Source: Antedon mediterranea (Eukaryota; Echinodermata; Crinoidea; Comatulida; Antedonidae). From it: a stretch of 64,000 nt of DNA. The stretch lies in contig NC_092674.1 of NCBI RefSeq assembly GCF_964355755.1, forward strand, positions 26,090,001 to 26,154,000, read 5' to 3'. Every line of letters starts with the position of its first letter. Position 1 is the stretch's first letter. Shown here in pieces: positions 57,401 to 64,000 of the stretch. The notes below the pieces were generated by a model. That model saw nothing but the letters and a program-made list of their open reading frames with translations. It did no database searches and was not told the origin of the DNA. Position numbers and translations under genes: made by a program.

Positions 57401-57605
57401 CATAGGGGTGTTTTTAATATAATTTTTTTTTAATAAACATTAAACAATATTTCTTATCTTTTTATTAGGTTATGATAAGCTTTGTCGGATGTCAGAGTTA
57501 CAGCAGAAACGATTAGATTATCAAGAATATGAGGAATATGTTAAAAAAAATTCAACCAATAAAATAAACAGCCCTGTACGAGACAGTACCTCCACCCACT
57601 CGTAA
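54418..57605 (+). CDS. PDZD11: PDZ domain-containing protein 11
   Basis: Six exons: 54418-54492, 54744-54830, 55326-55382, 55882-55980, 57033-57093 and 57469-57605. They total 516 bp, 171 residues, with all phases closing. The N-terminus has LPPYEFPPPWIPPEQ, matching the proline-rich PAYENPPAWIPP segment that in vertebrates binds the WW domain of PLEKHA7. Then comes CSHPDYASTLNQFLSRTV. The PDZ domain spans about residues 42-135, with the carboxylate-binding loop FGFHIKGG, GLYVSRVMQDSNAYRVGLRV, DKILVVNGYNF and HDEAVSVLKEARDIEMQVKY. Vertebrate PDZD11 (140 residues) works as an adaptor at adherens junctions and with plasma membrane pumps. The C-terminal tail here, from about residue 140, is longer and charged and ends STHS. 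Confidence 0.95.
54989..55107. mobile_element. MITE family B copy in PDZD11 intron
   Basis: Ends are AGAGCCTTATCTACACTATC and GATAGTGTAGACAGAGCTTT, with core AATGATGATGTCATATCACT. Confidence 0.9.
55465..55620 (-). mobile_element. tRNA-derived SINE, diverged
   Basis: In reverse complement it begins TGGCCTAATGGTCAGGA (A-box-like), then GTTTGAGACCTG (B-box-like), then AAGATACTTTACTCC and a GGATGGGATGC segment, the usual order of a SINE head and body. It lies in PDZD11 intron 3. Confidence 0.6.
56030..56330 (+). mobile_element. tRNA-derived SINE, full-length
   Basis: The head has an A-box-like GTGGCGCAGTGTGTTGGA and a B-box-like GGTTTGAATCC. The body has TACGCAAGACACTTTACTTA, CCACCCAGGTGTATAAAATG and TACTAGCTGCATTAT. 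The tail is ATTATTATTA. It lies in PDZD11 intron 4. The body is shared with 46495-46640. Confidence 0.8.
56563..56596. repeat. Perfect 14-bp hairpin in PDZD11 intron
   Basis: CATGGAGGTATAAA at 56563-56576 and its exact reverse complement at 56583-56596 are separated by 6 nt. Confidence 0.8.
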
Positions 57606-57729
57606 GCCCCACCAGCTGTAGGAAGTCAGAAAAACACTGGTTAGAAGTCAGCGAGGCACTGGTTAGAAGTTACTTAGCTAAAACTCATTTAAAGAATTAT
57701 GTACACACATGCAAAATTCTAACACACGG

Positions 57730-57735
57730 AATAAA
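57730..57735 (+). terminator. Candidate polyadenylation signal of PDZD11
   Basis: AATAAA about 125 nt after the PDZD11 stop codon. Further AATAAA motifs occur near 57981 and 58609, so longer 3' ends are possible. Confidence 0.5.
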
Positions 57736-57852
57736 CCTATATTTTCTTATTGACAATCGCAGTAGTCTGCAGCTTCCTTTTAAGCAAATTAAAACACAAC
57801 TAAAGTGTCTAGATGCTGGCCAACGGGTTGTTTGTCTTGTACATAAACAGAC

Positions 57853-57931
57853 TAAAGCTCTGTCTACACTAGTTTGACAAAAAAATGTGTTAGTAATTTG
57901 ACATCATTGTGTCCATATATGGACATATTAC
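57853..57931. mobile_element. MITE family B, internally deleted copy
   Basis: It starts AAAGCTCTGTCTACACTAG and keeps GACATCATTGTGTCCATATA. The right end is missing. Confidence 0.7.
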
Positions 57932-58282
57932 ATGAGTAAAATTAACCTCCCTGGTAGAGGATACGTAGAAAAAGTTGCTGAATAAACAGTAGATAAATGC
58001 ATTTTCTTATTGCCATGTTAAAGAGAGCTGATACTGTAGATTTTAATAGTAATGCAGTATATTTATATTTCCATATTTTATTTTACTTTATAGATAAACT
58101 ATAGTTTTGTATTGGTAATGATGAATTTTGTAGAATATCTGGAGGTGGGTTTGTTTATTTACACTATTTTGAAGGGCTATGTAGTGTAATAGTGCATAAT
58201 CCATGTATTTTTATTACATGATTGTTTTCCAAATTCTAGATGTACCCTTGAATATAACTACTTGTCAGTTATCTTGTTAAAC

Positions 58283-58441
58283 TTGTCTACACAATCAAAA
58301 TTTATTTGACAAAAAAATGTCAGGTGCCCAGATATGGACATGATGATGTCATATACTGCCATATTTAGTCATATCACTATCATATTTGGGAACATCACAC
58401 CTTTGTTGTCAAACTAGTTTGGTAGTGTAGACAGAGTGTTA
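58283..58441. mobile_element. MITE family B copy
   Basis: Ends are CTTGTCTACACAATCAAA and TTTGGTAGTGTAGACAGAG, with GGACATGATGATGTCATATA and ATTTGGGAACATCACACC in the core. Confidence 0.85.
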
Positions 58442-58690
58442 GTATTATCATGGAGTTTATAATATGTCATGTTAGTTCATCAGGCCCATGCAGGAATATT
58501 GGGACGTTTATCCTTGCCCCCGCAGGTCATTGCAAATTGAAAGCTTATTATTGACAATTTTAGACTAAAAATAATTATTGATGTGGTTTGTAGTTACACC
58601 TTGAAATGTAATAAAGTTATTTTTTTTTACAATTGAAACATTGTTTTTCTTTAATACTATAAGTTTATATTTATCTAATCAGTGCAGGTA

Positions 58691-58865
58691 AGTCACAGAC
58701 TAGTCTAGGTTCTAGACTGAAATTAGTAAAAAGATAAATATTTTGGCACATATGGCGTTTCATACGTATAATATATTTTCAGACAAAAAGCAAAACGCCA
58801 ACTAATAGGCCAACATAAAAAAGATAATAACTACAGATTTGGGGCAAAGTCTAGTCACAGACTAG
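58691..58865 (+). repeat. Short interspersed element with 13-bp flanking duplication, copy 2
   Basis: The core (58704-58852) shares TAGGTTCTAGACT, AATATTTTGGCACATATGGC, ATATTTTCAGAC and ACAGATTTGGGGCAAAGTCT with copy 1 at 6966-7151. It is flanked by AGTCACAGACTAG at 58691-58703 and 58853-58865. Confidence 0.8.
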
Positions 58866-60334
58866 CATGCTTGTATGCACCTGAGTGAAAATAGATGTTA
58901 ATGAAACTGCTTTCTAAGAAAACAAGATGACTAGAACACTTTCACAATTGAATCTACTAATCAATCATATTTCTCTTAATCTCTAGAAAAAATAGTTTGT
59001 ATTTCAAAATGCTACTCTATTACGGTCGCACGTGTTTAGTGTTCGCCGAAGTGAAAGAAAAACCCTCATAAACATCAAATTAGTATGGATTGATACTTAC
59101 ATTAGATTAAGAACAATATTAGTTGGCAATTATTTATGAGATGCTTGTGATTAGAATTGCAATTCGGCAACATAAAAAAAAAACGTTATTTCCATCAAAT
59201 TTAGTTTTCCTTTCGCTTATGCTAATTAACATATTGCATCTTTGTAATTGTATGTAATAAATGAAAGTAATACGTTTTAAAATGTTTAGTGATATGAAAT
59301 TAATGAATGGTATATGTTTGAAATGAGTTTGATTCTAACTTGCATGCGATGCTGCTGTTGGTCTATTAGAAGGTCTAATCTGAAGTAAAACCTCTGAAGT
59401 AAAACCTAACTGAAAACCATGGAACTTTTCTGTACATGAATTAAAGCTGTTCAGTTTGATAAGATGTATATATTTAATAATGTATCGTATATCCTCTGGT
59501 ATAATCCCACCTCACTAAAATTTTGCCGATTTTTGGAGGTGGGACTATGCCCGGGGAAACCCTGGTTTAGGACAAAATGATCATGGTAAAGCATTTCTTT
59601 CTCATCTGAACTGGCCATAAATCATAAAGAGGCCTACATCCAGACCATTGGACTATACCCAGGGTTATGCCTCTTATTGAAATCAGACATAAAGTATAAA
59701 CCAGAAGTGGGATTATACCCGAGGATATACAGTAATTGGAGGAAAACCTTTATGATAATAATATATACAGTATTATATGAATAAAATCCTTTAATAGAAA
59801 TTGACCCAAGGTCATGTACATAAATAACAAACTTCATGACAAGAAAACAAATGGTCATATCATGTTATTTGAATTATTTATTAATTTGGTAACGCGAGAT
59901 TTTAATGTCTTGTGTTCTCGTAAATAATGTTCTGTTTATCGTTTCATCATGTTCACTCGCAGGCGAAAACAAAGCACCACCGTATTATAAAATTCACAAT
60001 ATTAAATGTAAATTTTTAAAATGATTATTGAATTAAAACTGACAACATTTGAAACACATTTGAAACGACAGCAAAAATAAAAGTACAGACAAAAATACAT
60101 TATTTTTCAATATGACCAGTTCATGTGTGAGATTTTAATTTTAGAACGGGTTATTAAATCTACTAGTACTAGATGTAGAATTGACATCCAATAGCTTGCT
60201 TAATCTGACTGTAGGTGGCGAAGTGTTGTCTATAAAAACACAATTAGGTAATTTGGTTGCCTTTGTAACATTAAGTTCACATAATACAATCAACTATCCC
60301 AATACAGGACACCTTTGGGCTGGCCTATATCTGG
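58866..60334. other. Intergenic, no gene seen
   Basis: AT-rich. Near 59495-59720 three related phrases (TGGGACTATGCCCGGGG, GGACTATACCCAGGG, GGGATTATACCCGAGG) suggest decayed repeat units. No coding region is recognised. Confidence 0.5.
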
Positions 60335-60450
60335 TTTTCCATTAGGTCTGGTATTTGGAATGTGTTTTTAATGGTAAAAATTAATTTGGGACCTTTTGGT
60401 CCTCAAGAAAAGTCTGGTATTGGGAGAGTTTCTGGTTTTCAGAGAGTACG
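60335..60450 (+). repeat. Dispersed CCAGA-rich repeat, partner of 49309-49405
   Basis: It contains GTCTGGTATTTGGAATGTG, TTTTTAATGGTAAAAATT, AAAAGTCTGGTATTGGGAGA and GTTTCTGGTTTTCAG in the same order as the reverse complement of 49309-49405. Confidence 0.8.
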
Positions 60451-63400
60451 GTATAGGGGGAGTAGACTGTATATAAATGTAAATTTTTCTGCGCTTCAAA
60501 CAATTAAAAAAAATTGTTTTCCATTTAATGAAAATTGCAGTACACCGTACTACTCTTTAACATCTCTGAAAATGTTATCATTCCAAACGTGGCGTGGTAT
60601 TGAATTACCGCTCAATAAAATAAAATCACATCACAGACAACATCATAGAAAGTCAAACTAAAGTTCATAATATACATCAGAATTCCATTACAATATCCTG
60701 TTCAGAATCAATAAGATTTATCAACAACAAATTCATTACATAGCTCTTTGACGCCATTAAGATTCTATTTGTACTAGAAATTATCTTATAAAGCCGTAAG
60801 TCTAGTCGATTTCTCTCGCTTTTAATTTGATTTATTTAGTAACTTAGAAATCATTCGTATGACGGTTCATGCTATCAGCATAGTTGACCGTGCGTGTAAA
60901 TTAGAATTTTCTATTTTCACAGTTGACTGTGCTGAACAATGTTCAGCAAACCATACATCTAGTATAAATGAAGAACAGATAATGTTTATGTTTTATTCAT
61001 ATCAACAAGCGAACAAACAAAATCAGTATCATTTTTATATCAATCAAATACAATAATGAGTGAGGATAGCAACCAACCGGGTAAATATTCACGGAACTGT
61101 ACGCAAGTACACAGGTTCGTCCCGCTAACTTTTGATGTCGTTTATTCCGGCCTGTACATTTCCGCATCTCTCTGCGTCCCGGGTATGACTCGGGTTACTG
61201 TACATAATTCCGGATCAACTCCGCATTTTTGCTGGTGGTGTAAAAGGGGTATTATTTTTAAAGTCAACCATGCACCATAATTATGTTCTGCCGAACTATA
61301 GGCACACATTCCACTGTGACCTATAAAAACTTTACTATGCCAATATTCAGTTAAAGACCACAACAAATATGTACTGTTCTTTATGAATATGAATTCCGAA
61401 ATAAAGAGAAATTGAATAATATGAAAATATCTACATTACAAATAAAACAAATTCACAAAAGAATGTATATAATCAATTTCATTTATTCAATAAATCGGAA
61501 AGATAATATTATTATTCAATATAGTTACCTCAATTAATGCACTCCTAATTTGCATATTAGAAAGATAAATATAAACTATGACCCTTCACCTTATGAATTG
61601 TACAACAGCACTTGCATAAGAAGTATTAATCACAACAAAATGTACATTAAATATAATTTACTACTAATTTTGAAAATATTTTGCACTTATTAATTTAATT
61701 ACAGCAGTGACATATGGTACAATATGCTGACAATATTGTTTGACAACTTTATATTACTAATAATATTAAATTAAAATATATATGCATTCCATGATTCGAA
61801 TCACATGGCGCAATAAAACATAACATATTACATTTTGTAGATTAATAGATAGTATTTTGTTTGCACATTCATACTGTGTCTGCTATAGCTTTCATCAAAT
61901 GTTATAGCTATCACATGCACTGTTATTAGGAATGTATGAAAGCAGAACAATGTCCTATTGTTAGCCATGCACTATTGCATACAGTATAGAACCTAGTACA
62001 ATGTCCTATTCTTAACCATGTACAAATACATATAGTAACCTAGTACAATATCCTATTCTTAGCATGTATAGTACAATACCGACCGATGATGTAATCAGAG
62101 CCATGGAATACAAGTATTATTTGATCGCATTACCGTACTTAACAACAACCTCTCTAGACAATACTAAATAAAAGTTTGTTATATAACACATATTCAGATC
62201 AAATTTTGAAAATTACAAAGCAGAGGGTAGGCTGTTAAGTTCACTTCATGTCACACACACAATCTCCCCCTACCCTTTTTAAAAATCCTGGATCCTCCAC
62301 AGTAGCATATGTAATGATAAATTTTAATCTGAACATTTCTTTTGAATTTGAAGTAATAATGTCTAAATAAATTTAATCACAATTATATCTAATTAATGTC
62401 TGTATATTGGCAAATAGTATGAACCAATAAAACAAATAAGGAAGGGGGAAGGTGTGTAACACAATAATGCAAATTCTCCTGCTTTAAAAACAATATTGCA
62501 TGCATTCGTTGATCCACTAGAAATAGTAAGAAAAATTCAAACCCAGTCATTTGATGTGAAGATAACCATGTTATTCAGAAAAAAAAGGATTAAATGTCCA
62601 TATTATTTTGACACAGAAAAAATGTGTTAAGCCTTTCAAGCGATGCTATTAAATTCAGTATACACAATCTATAAATTTCATTCTAAAATTAGAAAATTAA
62701 TTTAATATTAATATGTAAATGAATTTTGATTTGTTTGCCTTTAGTATACAGACAAGAATTCATTATTGACGCAACTCCTAGGTAGGCACGTCAATATTAA
62801 TTCATTAAATTGTTTTTCATAGCAAACTGAATAATTCACAGGAAATATTCTCCGACTGGAGAAATCAACATTGATGAATCATTCAAGAAAGCTTACGACA
62901 AATCTGCCTTAAATAAAACGATTTTGAATTAAATTTGTTGTGTTATCTTAGTGATAACAACTAATGTGTATGTAATATTGTCAGTGATATTAAATGTTCA
63001 GTGTTCTGTGTATTGGTAATAAAGGTATGGTCTTGAAAAAGTAAATTTTCTTGAGCTCAAAAAAGACCATTCAAATTAATTCATACTCATAGCCTAATAA
63101 AGTATTAAAGGCCCTGTTTTGGGAATTTTAGCATGATACACTAGCATCTTGGTCACATACTGTAATTAATCTTATGTCTCTTAATTACCAAAGTTACAAG
63201 ATAGGTGCTACTGTCACATACTTTCCCAGAGACATTTCTGAAAAATGAAAATTCTAAAAAAAAAACATAGTTTCTTTCAGTATTTACATTTCTGTAATCT
63301 ACAGTATATCCGTTTTTCTTCCACAAATTCCAAAATTATGTAGCCCTCTGGATCATAATTGGTTGGATTATCCTTATGATTACCACACTTAACTCTCTAA

Positions 63401-63884
63401 CCAATTAAATTAATGCACTAAATTATTAAAATAATTAATATTACATTTGTACACTATAATAGATAAAACTCTCAAATTCGTAAGTTTTAATGTGATTCCT
63501 TTCATTAATTAATAATGAATATTCATACATCACATGTCATTGGCACAGATACCTATTGAAATCCAAAAACTAATTTATTAAAATAAATTAGTTCAATTTA
63601 ATGTGATTTATATTCATGCCTGGTGCACATAATTATTCTACAAAAAAAAAAGAAGCAGTATTTTATCTTGTTAAACAAAACATAAAATTGGCGGGATTAC
63701 AAACTAACATCTAATAAAATTTAAAATGTAACATTTAACTATTTAAAGTTTCTTACGACTACATTCAACAATTATAATATCTGGAAGACATGTATAGTTA
63801 TTTGTTATTACTAAACAGACAAGGCAAAACAATATGTACTTTAAAATAATACCTAACAAAGGAAATACAGAATAGTCTACACAT
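60451..63884. other. Intergenic, no gene seen
   Basis: AT-rich sequence. Short open frames at 60859-61056 and 61056-61280 have no recognisable domain, splice partners or homolog. Near 61945-62070 the phrase CAATGTCCTATT/TTAGCCATG recurs three times with decay. A pyrimidine-rich CTCCCCCTACCC occurs near 62264. Confidence 0.5.
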
Positions 63885-64000
63885 GGTCTACACTAGCAAA
63901 CTCAGGAGTTCGCTCAACTTTGCAAAGTTTGCCTGTGTAAATGGAGTTTAGCAAGAAAAGTTGGTTAGGTCGTAGACCAGAGATAAACTTTAGCAAACTA
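63885..64000. mobile_element. Partial palindromic element at window end
   Basis: GGTCTACACTAGCAAACTC starts the block, with CAACTTTGCAAAGTTTGCC as an internal near-palindrome, and TAGCAAACTA at the window edge. It resembles a MITE with TAGCAAACT ends, cut by the window. It differs from family B, although both begin with a TCTACACTA motif. Confidence 0.45.

Noticed and set aside
60859-61280. Two adjacent small open frames (65 and 74 residues)
   Set aside because: No recognisable domain, no splice or promoter context, and AT-rich surroundings; likely chance.

Overview
This is animal nuclear DNA from a marine invertebrate deuterostome, most likely an echinoderm. That placement is an inference from AT-rich sequence, long repeat-filled introns, the very frequent AGGCCT palindrome, dispersed tRNA-derived SINEs and protein similarity to deuterostome families. 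The species cannot be fixed from the sequence. I rebuilt the multi-exon genes by hand from splice sites, reading phase and homology; in each completed gene the phases close without a conflict.

Layout. (1) 1-5413: non-coding, with an 87-bp tandem repeat, a 172-bp tandem array split by a TTAA-flanked transposon, and two copies of a CGGT-rich dispersed repeat. (2) 5414-22808: two DEG/ENaC sodium-channel paralogs. One is on + (5414-14146) and one on - (18114-22808). They flank an intronless TMEM45-like gene (15698-16597) and many palindromic MITEs. (3) 22809-27318: intergenic, with a large block rich in AACGTT and a palindromic MITE. (4) 27319-42689 (-): PLRG1, a spliceosomal WD40 protein, in 12 exons. 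Its last intron holds a 5'-truncated LINE with a clear target-site duplication. Its first intron holds a TTGCGCAA palindrome element and a complete-looking 6.3-kb MULE DNA transposon with its own multi-exon transposase gene. (5) 42690-50331 (+): an N-terminal-motor kinesin with unusual switch regions, head to head with PLRG1. (6) 51261-53754 (-): ribosomal protein S3a, tail to tail with the kinesin. (7) 54418-57605 (+): PDZD11, head to head with RPS3A. (8) 57606-64000: no convincing gene; repeats only.

How the genes relate. PLRG1 and RPS3A are housekeeping genes, each divergently paired with another gene (kinesin and PDZD11), so shared bidirectional promoters are likely. The two channel genes share identical lengths for five consecutive exons and are an inverted duplicate pair. 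The most unusual items are the MULE with its array of phase-1 symmetric exons and internal segmental duplication, the kinesin with a divergent switch I and a shortened loop after switch II, and the interleaved composite MITEs lying as inverted repeats around TMEM45.
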